From the NCBI RefSeq assembly GCF_003984645.1, contig NZ_RWKI01000021.1:1-64000 (forward strand): a stretch of 64,000 bases of DNA, in the 5' to 3' direction. The notes under the pieces were generated by a model, which saw nothing but the letters and a program-made list of their open reading frames with translations, was not told the origin of the DNA and ran no database searches. This document shows positions 43,783 to 51,506 of this stretch, in pieces. How positions within the stretch are numbered: the stretch's first letter is position 1; every line of letters begins with the position of its first letter. This DNA is from Variovorax sp. MHTC-1. GTDB lineage: Bacteria; Pseudomonadota; Gammaproteobacteria; Burkholderiales; Burkholderiaceae_C. A program made the position numbers and the translations under genes.

Positions 43783-44820
43783 CTAAATTCGGTCGCGCGT
43801 GGTCTGGCGATGGGTTTCGGCGTGGGTGGATGCGAAGAACGCACGTGCGTCGCGGCCATCCTTCGCGATGCCCGCGGTGAGGGCCTCGAGGCTGGTGTAG
43901 CGCAATTCGTCGTGCAGTTTGTGCAGCAGTTCCACGCGCACGATTTTACCGTAGGCCCCTTCGGCGCCGAGGTCGGCCGGCCAATCGAGGCAATGGGTCT
44001 CCAGCAGTACCCGGCCGGCGTTGACGTCATTGGCGTCGAGCGAGGGCCGCACGCCAAGATTGGCGACGCCGCGCAGCGGCGCCTCGCCCAGGCCGTGCAC
44101 CAGTACCGCGAAGATGCCGCTGGCCGCCGGTTTCCAGTGCTTGAAGCGAAGGTTGAGGGTGCGGAAGCCGTCGTCGCGGCCCGGCGCCGAGGCGCCCAGC
44201 GCGCGGCCGAGCTTGCGGCCATGGACCACGTGGCCGGAGATTGCGTAGGGCCGGCCGAGCAGCGCCTGCACGTCACCCATCCGGCCTTCGGCCAGCGCCT
44301 CGCGCACGGCGGAGCTCGAGACGCGCAGGCCGTGCACCTCGTAGCTCATCATCCGCGCGACGTCGAAGCCGTGTCGGTCGCCGGCTGCATCGAGCATCGC
44401 GTAGTCGCCGGCGCGCTTGGCGCCGAAGCGGAAGTCGTCGCCCACCAGCACGTAGCGCACGCCCAGGCCCTCGATCAGCACGTGCTGGATGAATTCGTCG
44501 GGCGTCTGCGAGGCGAGGCGGGCGTCGAAAGGCAGCACGATGGTCTGCGCGACGCCGCTGGCCGCCAGCTCAGTGAGCTTGTCGCGCAGGGTGCCGATGC
44601 GCGCCGGCGCCAGCTCAGGCCGCTTGGCGACAGCGGCGAAGTAATCGCGCGGATGCGGCTCGAAGGTCAGCACGCAGCTGGGCAGCCCGCGCAGGCGCGC
44701 CTCGGTGTTGAGCAGCCCCAGCATGGCCTGGTGGCCGCGGTGCACGCCGTCGAAATTGCCAATGGTCAGGGCGCAGGCCTTTGCTACGCCCGGATGCCTG
44801 AAACCCCGGAAAACCTGCAT
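43783..44820 (-). CDS. ribF: Bifunctional riboflavin kinase / FAD synthetase
   Basis: A 345-residue enzyme. The N-terminal FAD synthetase domain has the nucleotidyltransferase motif GNFDGVHRGH (residues 21-30). The C-terminal riboflavin kinase domain begins near residue 185 with GRPYAISGHVVHGRKLGR. It makes FMN and FAD from riboflavin. Start at MQVFRGFRHP; a 34-residue upstream extension would run into the hairpin region. Placed before ileS and lspA as in many proteobacteria. Confidence 0.95.
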   Translation of the reverse strand: MQVFRGFRHPGVAKACALTIGNFDGVHRGHQAMLGLLNTEARLRGLPSCVLTFEPHPRDYFAAVAKRPELAPARIGTLRDKLTELAASGVAQTIVLPFDARLASQTPDEFIQHVLIEGLGVRYVLVGDDFRFGAKRAGDYAMLDAAGDRHGFDVARMMSYEVHGLRVSSSAVREALAEGRMGDVQALLGRPYAISGHVVHGRKLGRALGASAPGRDDGFRTLNLRFKHWKPAASGIFAVLVHGLGEAPLRGVANLGVRPSLDANDVNAGRVLLETHCLDWPADLGAEGAYGKIVRVELLHKLHDELRYTSLEALTAGIAKDGRDARAFFASTHAETHRQTTRDRI

Positions 44821-44854
44821 GGGTTGATATCTTTTTGATAGCGCTTTGCGCCCG

Positions 44855-44904
44855 CCGAATGGGCCCATTCGGAGCTTTTTGTCACAAAGCCGGTATATTG
44901 TGAC
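44855..44904. promoter_or_regulatory. Divergent ribF/HNH promoter region with two palindromes
   Basis: CCGAATGGGCCCATTCGG (44855-44872) is a perfect 18-bp palindrome followed by a T-run on the plus strand. Next, GTCACAA (44881-44887) and TTGTGAC (44898-44904) form a perfect inverted repeat with a 10-bp spacer containing TATATT, a -10 candidate for the HNH gene. It resembles a dimeric regulator site of Crp/Fnr size, but the sequence does not match the canonical TTGAT or TGTGA halves well. Confidence 0.5.
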
Positions 44905-44984
44905 GCAGTGCGTCGTCCGCAAGCCTCCGGGTGAGCGTGATGGCCTGGTCTTTCCGTGGTTCTTCTTTGCTGAGGAGGCGTGTG

Positions 44985-45542
44985 GTGAAGGTCTTGAAGC
45001 TGTCGGCCCAAGGGCTGCCCCAATCGTGGATTTCGCTCGAACAGGCGGTGATCCACTACGCGGCGGACGAGGTGCGCTGGGAAGTCGGCGCGCAGGTCGC
45101 GCTGTTTCGCGGGGGCCACAACGCGGTCACGGGCGAGCAGTCGCAGATCGCGGTCAACAGCATCATCGGCACCAAGGGCGTGCCGCGCATCAACCCGTTC
45201 ACGCAGCGCCCAGGTCTCACCAACAGCAAGCTGTTCGCGCGCGACCGTAACGTCTGCGCCTACTGCGGCGGCCACTTCCACGAGGAAGAGCTGACGCGCG
45301 AGCACATCATTCCATTCGCGCAAAGCGGCATCGACACCTGGATGAACGTGGTCACCGCCTGCAAGCCCTGCAACCACCGCAAGAGCAGCCGCACGCCCGA
45401 GCAGGCCAATATGCCGCTGCTCTACGCGCCCTACGTGCCCAGCCTGTGGGAAGACTTCATCCTGCGCAATCGCCGGATCCTGGCCGACCAGATGGAGTTC
45501 CTGATGGCGCACCTGCCGCACAGTTCGCGGCTGCACGGCTAG
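44985..45542 (+). CDS. HNH endonuclease family protein
   Basis: A 185-residue protein with a zinc-bound HNH module. It has C91 and C94 (CAYC), H107 (EHIIP), N121, C126 and C129 (CKPCNH). The N-terminal 85 residues resemble a conserved housekeeping-type HNH protein with the VLKLSAQGLPQSWISLEQA opening. The start is a GTG preceded at 6 bp by GGAGG; earlier in-frame starts at 44931 and 44940 lack such a site. No toxin, methylase or phage gene adjoins, so a restriction role is not supported. Target unknown. Confidence 0.85.
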   Translation: MKVLKLSAQGLPQSWISLEQAVIHYAADEVRWEVGAQVALFRGGHNAVTGEQSQIAVNSIIGTKGVPRINPFTQRPGLTNSKLFARDRNVCAYCGGHFHEEELTREHIIPFAQSGIDTWMNVVTACKPCNHRKSSRTPEQANMPLLYAPYVPSLWEDFILRNRRILADQMEFLMAHLPHSSRLHG

Positions 45543-46325
45543 TCAGCGCCAATCGGGCGTTCGCTTCTCTATGAAGGCCAGCACGCCTTCCTGTGCGCTG
45601 TCATCCATCATGTTGCACGCCATGGTCTTGCTCGCATCGGCCAGGGCCGCTTCGATTCCGGTCTCGAGCTGGCGGTAGAACAAGGCCTTGCCGAGGGTCA
45701 GCGCCTTCCTGGGCTTCGCGACGATGCTCGCGACCAGCGCTTCGAGCTCGGCATCCAGTGCTTCGGGCGCTGCGACCCGATTGACCAGGCCCTTGGCCAG
45801 CGCCTCGTCAGCGCTGATGAAATCGCCGGTCACCAGCATCTCGAAGGCAGCCTTGCGGCCGATGTTGCGCGACAGCGTGACGCTGGGCGTCGAGCAGAAG
45901 AGGCCGACGTTGACGCCGCTTACGGCGAACTTCGCGTCGCTCGACGCCACCGCAAGGTCGCAGATGCCGACCAGCTGGCACCCTGCAGCCGTCGCGATGC
46001 CGTGCACGCGCGCGATCACCGGCACCGGCAGGCGTTGGACGGCCAGCATCGTCTCGCCGCATTGGCCGAACAGCTCGTCGTAGTAGTCGAGCGAGGGTTT
46101 CGCCCGCATCTGCTTCAAATCGTGGCCGGCACAAAAAGCCTTGCCGGCACCGGCCAGCACCACGCAGCGGGCCGAGTCATCCGCGGCGACCGCTTCGAAT
46201 GCGCGGTCGAGCGCCGCGAGCATTTCCTCGGACAGCGCGTTGAAGGACTGCGGCCGGTTCAGGGTCAGCGTGATCACGCCGCGCGCATCGCGCGAGCGCA
46301 GGACGAAGTCGGCTGTTGCGTCCAT
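45543..46325 (-). CDS. Enoyl-CoA hydratase/isomerase family protein
   Basis: A 260-residue crotonase-fold protein. The oxyanion-hole segments are GAGKAFCAGHDLKQ (residues ~59-72) and TAAGCQLVGICDLA (~113-126). The canonical catalytic glutamates cannot be placed with confidence, so hydratase versus isomerase or hydrolase is open. It resembles the EchA/mitochondrial ECHDC3 subgroup. It abuts the HNH gene convergently with no spacer. The esterase gene follows upstream on the same strand, 10 bp away. Confidence 0.88.
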   Translation of the reverse strand: MDATADFVLRSRDARGVITLTLNRPQSFNALSEEMLAALDRAFEAVAADDSARCVVLAGAGKAFCAGHDLKQMRAKPSLDYYDELFGQCGETMLAVQRLPVPVIARVHGIATAAGCQLVGICDLAVASSDAKFAVSGVNVGLFCSTPSVTLSRNIGRKAAFEMLVTGDFISADEALAKGLVNRVAAPEALDAELEALVASIVAKPRKALTLGKALFYRQLETGIEAALADASKTMACNMMDDSAQEGVLAFIEKRTPDWR

Positions 46326-46335
46326 CGCTTGCTCC

Positions 46336-47715
46336 TCAATAGGTCAGCTCCAGCACGCTGACATTGCCCTGCGCCGCAGGCCAGCTCTGGCCGGCCACGC
46401 GTTCGCCATTGAACTCGGCCGCTATGCTGCGCGGCGCATCAGTTGAAAGCTTGAGCTTCGAGCTCGACACGCCCGCACCCTGGGGCGGCACGCCGGGCAG
46501 GGCGGCCTGGCCGTCGAAGCGCATGGTGTCGCGCTGGGGGTCGAAGTAGCCGCGCGGCCGCGTGAAGATGACCAGCGCCTTGGCGTCGCGGTCGGCTTCG
46601 GCGATGCGCTCGGGCCGCAACTGCACCACTGCGCTCGAACGCGGGAAGGGGCTGCGGTAGATGTGCGTGGTGGCGTAGCCCGGCGCGCTCAGCACGAACT
46701 CGTAAGGTGTGGCCGGTTGCGCGTTGAAGGGGCCCCAGCGGCCGTCCTGCGCAATGGTCTGTTCCCACGCGGCCGCGCCGCGGCGTGCGCCGGTCGCGGC
46801 ATCGACTGCAAAGACTGCGAGCCGGGCGCCCACGAGCGGCAGGTTGTTGACGAAGCTGCCGCTCGCCGGATTGAGCGGATCGAGCCCGAGGCCGGTGACC
46901 TTGCCCGACAGCGTGATCGTCGATTCGGCCACCGGCTGCAGCGTGCGCGGGGCTTCGCCAGTCAGGAAGCGCCAGCCCGCCTCGAAGGCGGCCGGCGAGA
47001 ACGAAGTCTCGCGATGGTCGACGCGCGGCAGCGTCACATTGGTTGCTCCCTTCAACGCCGGCCCGTCGAAGCCGATGTTGGTCGGCATGCCCTTGGCGCC
47101 GATCCACACGCCGTCGGGCTGCGCGTACTTGTCGTTCTTGTCGGAGCGGACGGTCAGCCATTTCACGCCTGGCGCGACTTCGTCGCCGGCGCCGTTCTTC
47201 GGTGCGTTGAGCCGCTGCATGAAGGGGCTCAGCCCGGAGAACTCGTTGCCTTCGCGAAACCCCTTGACCGCCCAGATGCCATGCGCCGGGTTGCCGCCCA
47301 GCACCACGTGGCTCACGACGCGATCGCCGCCGCCGTTCTGCACGTAGTTGCGGATCGTGTTGCCGCCGCGCGAGTTGCCGATCAGGACGACCTTGCTGGC
47401 GCCCGTGGTCTTCAGCACGCGCTCGACTTCCGCCTTCAGGAAAGCCATCGATTCCGCGGTCGAACTGCGCCCCGGCTGGGCCACCGCATCGTCGTCGCGC
47501 GCCAGCGGAAAGGGCTGGTCGACCGCGAAGAGCCGCTCGCGCGGCCAGCCGTTCGATTCGAAGCGCCACAGCGTCGTCTGCCACAGTGCCGCGGAGTCGC
47601 CATTGCCGTGCATGAAGACGATCGGCGGCCGCTCGCTGGAAAGAGGCGCGGTGTTGCAGGCGGCGAGCATGGTCGTGGCAAGGCTCAGGACGATCAAGTG
47701 TCGGCGAGTGTGCAT
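46336..47715 (-). CDS. Lipoprotein esterase/lipase-like alpha/beta hydrolase
   Basis: A 459-residue protein with a lipobox LAAC (Cys20), so probably anchored to the outer membrane by lipid. The alpha/beta-hydrolase part has HGNGD near residue 36 and the nucleophile S115 in GNSRGG. The C-terminal ~200 residues form a beta-rich region similar to additional domains of large extracellular lipases or polyester hydrolases. The start with GGAG in front was preferred to a TTG at 47733. It may release fatty or hydroxy acids for the neighbouring beta-oxidation genes (inference). Confidence 0.82.
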   Translation of the reverse strand: MHTRRHLIVLSLATTMLAACNTAPLSSERPPIVFMHGNGDSAALWQTTLWRFESNGWPRERLFAVDQPFPLARDDDAVAQPGRSSTAESMAFLKAEVERVLKTTGASKVVLIGNSRGGNTIRNYVQNGGGDRVVSHVVLGGNPAHGIWAVKGFREGNEFSGLSPFMQRLNAPKNGAGDEVAPGVKWLTVRSDKNDKYAQPDGVWIGAKGMPTNIGFDGPALKGATNVTLPRVDHRETSFSPAAFEAGWRFLTGEAPRTLQPVAESTITLSGKVTGLGLDPLNPASGSFVNNLPLVGARLAVFAVDAATGARRGAAAWEQTIAQDGRWGPFNAQPATPYEFVLSAPGYATTHIYRSPFPRSSAVVQLRPERIAEADRDAKALVIFTRPRGYFDPQRDTMRFDGQAALPGVPPQGAGVSSSKLKLSTDAPRSIAAEFNGERVAGQSWPAAQGNVSVLELTY

Positions 47716-47734
47716 GGGCAGGCTCCAGTACAAG

Positions 47735-47768
47735 AAAAAGCGCCCGCGAGCGCAGGGCTGGCGGGCGC
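47735..47768 (-). terminator. Rho-independent terminator after the acyl-CoA dehydrogenase pair
   Basis: On the minus strand GCGCCCGC (47768-47761) pairs with GCGGGCGC (47747-47740), followed by TTTTTC. It ends transcription of the dehydrogenase genes before the esterase gene. Confidence 0.85.
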
Positions 47769-47801
47769 GGTGCTATCGCGAAAAGATAGCAGTTCCGCGT
47801 G

Positions 47802-48917
47802 TCAAGCGAAGACGCCGGCTGTGTCCTGCATGCGCGACGATACCTCGCCCAGGTGGTGCAGCGTATCGCCGAAGCTCATCTCCATCTGCGTCAGCTTCCG
47901 GAAGTAGTGGCTCCCGATGTACTCGTCGGTCACGCCGATGCCGCCGTGCAGTTGCACCGACTGCTGGCCGATGAAGCGCATCGACACGCCCAACTGGTAC
48001 TTGGCGCGCGCCGCGGCCTGGCGTCGCTCGGCGGCCGGTGCGTTGAGCTTCAGGGTGGCGTAATAACTCATGGAGCGCGCGAGTTCGAGCTGCATCTTCA
48101 TGTCGGCCACGCGGTGGCGCAGTGCCTGGAAGCTCGCGATCGCCACGCCGAACTGCTTGCGCGTGTTCATGTACTCGACGGTGAGTGCGAGGGTCTTGTC
48201 CATCACGCCCACGGCCTCGGCGCAAGCCGCGGCGATGCCGATGTCGACCGCGTGTTCAAGTGCGGGCAGGCCGTCTTTCGCGATGAGGGTGGCTGCGGCG
48301 CTGTCGAACACGACCTCGGCGGCGCGGCTGCCATCCTGCGTGCCATAGCCGCGCGTGGTCACGCCGTCTTCGGAACGCGGGACGAGGAAGAGGGCGATCT
48401 TGCCGTCCAGCTGGGCGGGCACGATGAAGGCGTCGGCCTCGTCGCCGGCCGGCACCACGCTCTTGGCGCCGCTCAGTTGGTAGCCGTCGCCGTCCTTGGC
48501 CGCCCTGGCTTCGCAGACGTCGAGCCTGTAGCGCGCCTTGCGTTCCTGGTGTGCGAGCACCACCAGGGCTTGCCCGCCCGCGATGCGCGGCAACCAGCTG
48601 TCCTTGGTGTCCTCGTCGGCATGTCCGGCGAGCACGGCGCCGGCGATGAAGGACTGGGCGAGCGGCTCCAGCACGATGCCGTGGCCCAGCTCTTCCATCA
48701 CGATCATGCACTCGACGGGACCCATGCCGAGGCCGCCCTCGTCTTCGGGAATGTAGAGACCGCCCAGGCCCAGTTCGGCCAGCTCGTCCCAGGCTTCGCG
48801 CGAGAAGCCGCCGGCGGCCTCGATCGCGCGGCGGCGCTCGAAGCCGTAGCCTTTTTCGACCCACTTGGCGACGGCGTCGCGAAGCTGTTGCTGGTCGTCG
48901 CTGAAATTGAAGTCCAT
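47802..48917 (-). CDS. Acyl-CoA dehydrogenase, small-subunit type (PimD-like)
   Basis: A 371-residue acyl-CoA dehydrogenase-fold protein starting MDFNFSDDQQQLRD. It carries the C-terminal RKQFGV and QLHGGIGVTDEY motifs of the FAD-binding half. Paired with a larger dehydrogenase 23 bp upstream, it resembles the small subunit of pimeloyl-CoA dehydrogenase (PimC/PimD) and the alpha2beta2 enzymes of steroid and dicarboxylate catabolism. The usual catalytic glutamate is not obvious, which fits a partner subunit. Substrate unproven. Confidence 0.85.
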   Translation of the reverse strand: MDFNFSDDQQQLRDAVAKWVEKGYGFERRRAIEAAGGFSREAWDELAELGLGGLYIPEDEGGLGMGPVECMIVMEELGHGIVLEPLAQSFIAGAVLAGHADEDTKDSWLPRIAGGQALVVLAHQERKARYRLDVCEARAAKDGDGYQLSGAKSVVPAGDEADAFIVPAQLDGKIALFLVPRSEDGVTTRGYGTQDGSRAAEVVFDSAAATLIAKDGLPALEHAVDIGIAAACAEAVGVMDKTLALTVEYMNTRKQFGVAIASFQALRHRVADMKMQLELARSMSYYATLKLNAPAAERRQAAARAKYQLGVSMRFIGQQSVQLHGGIGVTDEYIGSHYFRKLTQMEMSFGDTLHHLGEVSSRMQDTAGVFA

Positions 48918-48940
48918 TGTCTTGATCCTTGTGCCTGAGC

Positions 48941-50122
48941 TCAACCGAGGACGGTCTGGGCGACGATGTTGCGTTGCACTTCGTTGCTGCCGCCGTAGAT
49001 GGTGGTCTTGCGCATGTTGAAGTAGGTCGTCGCGAGCGGCGCCGCTTCCGGGTGTCCGCCGGGGAAGTCGCCTTGCCAGCCGGCTGCCATCGCTTCGCGG
49101 ATCAGCGGCAGCGCGAAGGGGCCGGCGGCCAGCATCATGAGTTCGGAATAGCGCTGCTGGACCTCGCTGCCCTTGATCTTGAGCAGGCCCGCGATGTCGA
49201 GCGAGTTCTTGCCTGAGGTGGCAGCCGAGAGCACGCGCAGCACCAGCATCTCGAGCGCGATCACGTCGACTTCGAGCTTGGCTATTTCATCGCGGAAGCG
49301 TTGGTCCTCCCATACCCCCTCGCGTTTCGCAATGCGCTTAAGCCGCTCCAGCTCGCGCTTGGCGCGATTCGCATCGGCGATGTTGGTGCGCTCGTGGGAG
49401 AGCAGGTGCTTGGCGTAGGTCCAGCCCTTGTTCTCCTCGCCGATCAGGTTCTCGGCCGGCACCTCGACGTTGTCGAACCAGACCTCGTTGACCTCGTGGC
49501 TGCCGTCTAGCAGCTTGATCGGCCGCACCGTCACGCCGGGCGACTTCATGTCGATCAGGAGGAAGCTGATGCCGGTCTGCGGCTTGCCTTCGTTGCTGGT
49601 GCGCACCAGGCAGAAAATCCATTCCCCGTACTGGCCGAGCGTGGTCCAGGTCTTCTGGCCGTTGACGATGTATTTGTCGCCCTTTCGTTCGGCCTTGGTC
49701 TTTACCGAAGCGAGGTCCGAGCCCGAACCGGGCTCGCTGTAGCCCTGGCTCCACCAGACCTCGCCGCTCGCGATGCCGGGTAGGAAGCGCTTCTGCTGCT
49801 CGGCATTGCCGAAGGCCTGGATCACCGGTGCCACCATGACCGGACCGAAGGGGACGATGCGCGGCGCGCCGGCAAGGGCGGTTTCTTCCTCGAACAGGTG
49901 CTTCTGAATCGCGGTCCAGCCCGGGCCGCCGAATTCGGTCGGCCAGCCGTAGCCGAGCCAGCCCTTCTTGCCGAGGATCTTGGCCCACCGCTGCAGATCC
50001 TCGCGCGTGAGCTCCAGCGCGTTGTGGACTTTGTGGGAGATCTCTTGGGGAAGGTTCTCTTTGACCCAGGCGCGAATCTCTTCGCGGAACTTCTGTTCTT
50101 CGGGCGTGAAGCTCAAATCCAT
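48941..50122 (-). CDS. Acyl-CoA dehydrogenase, large-subunit type (PimC-like)
   Basis: A 393-residue acyl-CoA dehydrogenase beginning MDLSFTPEEQKFREE. It has the FAD/substrate-binding YSEPGSGSDLAS (about residues 128-139) and NGQKTWTT motifs, and IYGGSNEVQRNIVAQ at the C-terminus. It is the first gene of a pair with the PimD-like protein and likely forms a heteromeric enzyme for long, bulky or dicarboxylic acyl-CoAs. A perfect 16-bp palindrome lies 64 bp upstream of the ATG. Divergent from purN. Confidence 0.88.
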   Translation of the reverse strand: MDLSFTPEEQKFREEIRAWVKENLPQEISHKVHNALELTREDLQRWAKILGKKGWLGYGWPTEFGGPGWTAIQKHLFEEETALAGAPRIVPFGPVMVAPVIQAFGNAEQQKRFLPGIASGEVWWSQGYSEPGSGSDLASVKTKAERKGDKYIVNGQKTWTTLGQYGEWIFCLVRTSNEGKPQTGISFLLIDMKSPGVTVRPIKLLDGSHEVNEVWFDNVEVPAENLIGEENKGWTYAKHLLSHERTNIADANRAKRELERLKRIAKREGVWEDQRFRDEIAKLEVDVIALEMLVLRVLSAATSGKNSLDIAGLLKIKGSEVQQRYSELMMLAAGPFALPLIREAMAAGWQGDFPGGHPEAAPLATTYFNMRKTTIYGGSNEVQRNIVAQTVLG

Positions 50123-50185
50123 GCTTGCCTCGCTGTGTTGATCGAACGCCGCAGGGGGCGGCGCGTCCGTCGGACCGTTTGGTTT

Positions 50186-50201
50186 TAGCACGGTCGTGCT
50201 A
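50186..50201. promoter_or_regulatory. Perfect palindrome TAGCACG-GT-CGTGCTA, putative TetR-type operator
   Basis: TAGCACGGTCGTGCTA has 7-bp perfect arms around two bases. It lies 64 bp upstream of the PimC-like gene and 66 bp upstream of the divergent purN. The form is typical of TetR-family repressors that control fatty-acid or acyl-CoA genes. No TetR gene is in the window. The assignment is inference. Confidence 0.6.
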
Positions 50202-50266
50202 GTTGGCGGTGTCCGCGCCGCGACAAATGAGATCGGTGGAAACGAGCACAGATAATCCCGCCTCTC

Positions 50267-50851
50267 ATGAAGAACATCGTGATCCTGATCTCCGGCAGCG
50301 GCTCCAATATGGCGGCCATCGTGCATGCCGCCGCGCATGAGCGCTGGGCACAGCGCTTCGGTGCGCGGGTCGCAGCGGTCATCAGCAACAAGGCGCAGGC
50401 GCCGGGGCTCGCTTTGGCGCAGGCGCGAGGCATCGCGACCGCGGTGGTTCCGCACCAGGACTTCGCCACCCGCGAGGCCTTCGATGCGGCGTTGGCCGAT
50501 GCCATCGACGCGCATGCGCCGGCGCTGGTGGTGCTCGCGGGATTCATGCGCATCCTCACGCCGGGTTTCGTGGCGCGCTATGAAGGGCGGCTGCTCAACA
50601 TCCATCCTTCGCTGCTGCCGGCCTTTCCCGGGCTGCACACCCATCGGCGCGCGATCGAAGCGGGCTGCCGGGTGGCGGGCGTGACGGTGCACCAGGTGAC
50701 GGTCGAACTCGACCATGGGCCGATCCTCGCGCAGGCGGTGGTGCCGGTGCTGCCGGACGACACGCCGGAGACGCTTTCAGCGCGCGTGCTGGCGCAGGAA
50801 CACAGGGTTTACCCGCGGGCTATTGCGGACTGGCTTTATGAAACAAAATGA
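50267..50851 (+). CDS. purN: Phosphoribosylglycinamide formyltransferase
   Basis: A 194-residue folate-dependent GAR transformylase. The catalytic trio N111, H113 (NIHPSLLP) and D149 (ELDHGPI) is intact, and the N-terminal GSGSN phosphate loop (residues 10-14) binds the ribose phosphate. It transfers formyl from 10-formyl-THF in step 3 of purine synthesis. It is separate from purM here, unlike in E. coli. Followed after 35 bp by a small lipoprotein gene. Confidence 0.95.
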   Translation: MKNIVILISGSGSNMAAIVHAAAHERWAQRFGARVAAVISNKAQAPGLALAQARGIATAVVPHQDFATREAFDAALADAIDAHAPALVVLAGFMRILTPGFVARYEGRLLNIHPSLLPAFPGLHTHRRAIEAGCRVAGVTVHQVTVELDHGPILAQAVVPVLPDDTPETLSARVLAQEHRVYPRAIADWLYETK

Positions 50852-50886
50852 CACAATCTGGTTTTTGCCCGCGTGGAGAGTCGTTT

Positions 50887-51222
50887 GTGAATAGCCGTCA
50901 CCTGTTGCTGTCCGTAGTGGTTGCCACTGCGCTCTCCGGTTGTGCTGCATCTGCGCCTGCGCCCATGCCGTCGCCTGCGCCTGCACCGGTGGCTGCCGCC
51001 CCCGCGCCGGCGCCGCAAGCGCAATGCCATGCCGACGGCGCCAAGTTCGCGGTCGGCGAGCCCGCATCGGCGCAACTCGAGACCGCTGCCCGCGTTCGCG
51101 CCGGTGCCGAGAGCGTGCGCATCCTCAAGCCCAACCAGGTGGTCACGCTGGAATTCAACGGCGGCCGGCTCAATCTCGTCGTCGATGCGCGCAACCGTGT
51201 GACCGCCGTGCGTTGCGGCTGA
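50887..51222 (+). CDS. I78-type peptidase inhibitor lipoprotein
   Basis: A 111-residue protein with lipobox LSGC at about residues 15-18, a Pro/Ala-rich linker, then an inhibitor-I78-like domain. Its pattern is CHADGAKFAVGEPAS..., ARVRAGAESVRILKPN and RLNLVVDARNRVTAVRCG, with two cysteines framing the domain. The family relates to small serine-protease inhibitors. It starts at GTG with GGAGAG 6 bp upstream; ATG at 50848 would add residues before the signal peptide. The product probably sits in the periplasm anchored to a membrane. Confidence 0.75.
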   Translation: MNSRHLLLSVVVATALSGCAASAPAPMPSPAPAPVAAAPAPAPQAQCHADGAKFAVGEPASAQLETAARVRAGAESVRILKPNQVVTLEFNGGRLNLVVDARNRVTAVRCG

Positions 51223-51234
51223 ACATCCGGCCTG

Positions 51235-51480
51235 CTAGTCGAGCTTGACGAAACGCAACCGTGGCAACCCGTCGATCTCCACGGTCTCCCCGAACATCGC
51301 CGCCGGGCGGACCCACAGCCCGCGCGCCCCGTAGAGCGCTCGGTAGAGCGTCATCGGCTCCAGCGTTTCGCTGTGGCGCACGGTGCCGAGCACTTCGTAT
51401 TCGCCGCCCTTGTAGTGGCGGTAGCGGCCGGGCGGTGTTTCGATCAGGGGCGGCAGGTTGTCGTCGGTCACGCTGGGCAT
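51235..51480 (-). CDS. DUF1653 domain protein
   Basis: An 81-residue protein with the DUF1653 pattern: PGRYRHYKGGEYEVLGTVRHSETLEPMTLYRALYG then LWVRPAAMFGE. Proteins of this family are small SH3-like barrels of unknown function. The start is set at MPSVTDDN; an extension to 51630 overlaps the divergent M48 gene. Convergent with the I78 lipoprotein and divergent from the peptidase, 26 bp apart. Confidence 0.85.
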   Translation of the reverse strand: MPSVTDDNLPPLIETPPGRYRHYKGGEYEVLGTVRHSETLEPMTLYRALYGARGLWVRPAAMFGETVEIDGLPRLRFVKLD

Positions 51481-51506
51481 TGTCCTCAAGGAACTGAAAG
51501 GTCGAG

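Noticed and set aside
44821..44984. FMN riboswitch before ribF.
   Set aside because: The region is too short and lacks the conserved RFN core; only palindromes are visible.
44985..45542. Restriction or toxin-antitoxin system based on the HNH protein.
   Set aside because: No methylase, specificity subunit, antitoxin or phage gene is adjacent; neighbours are metabolic.
47716..47733. TTG start six codons upstream for the lipoprotein esterase.
   Set aside because: The ATG at 47715 has a GGAG site in front and gives a normal lipoprotein signal peptide.
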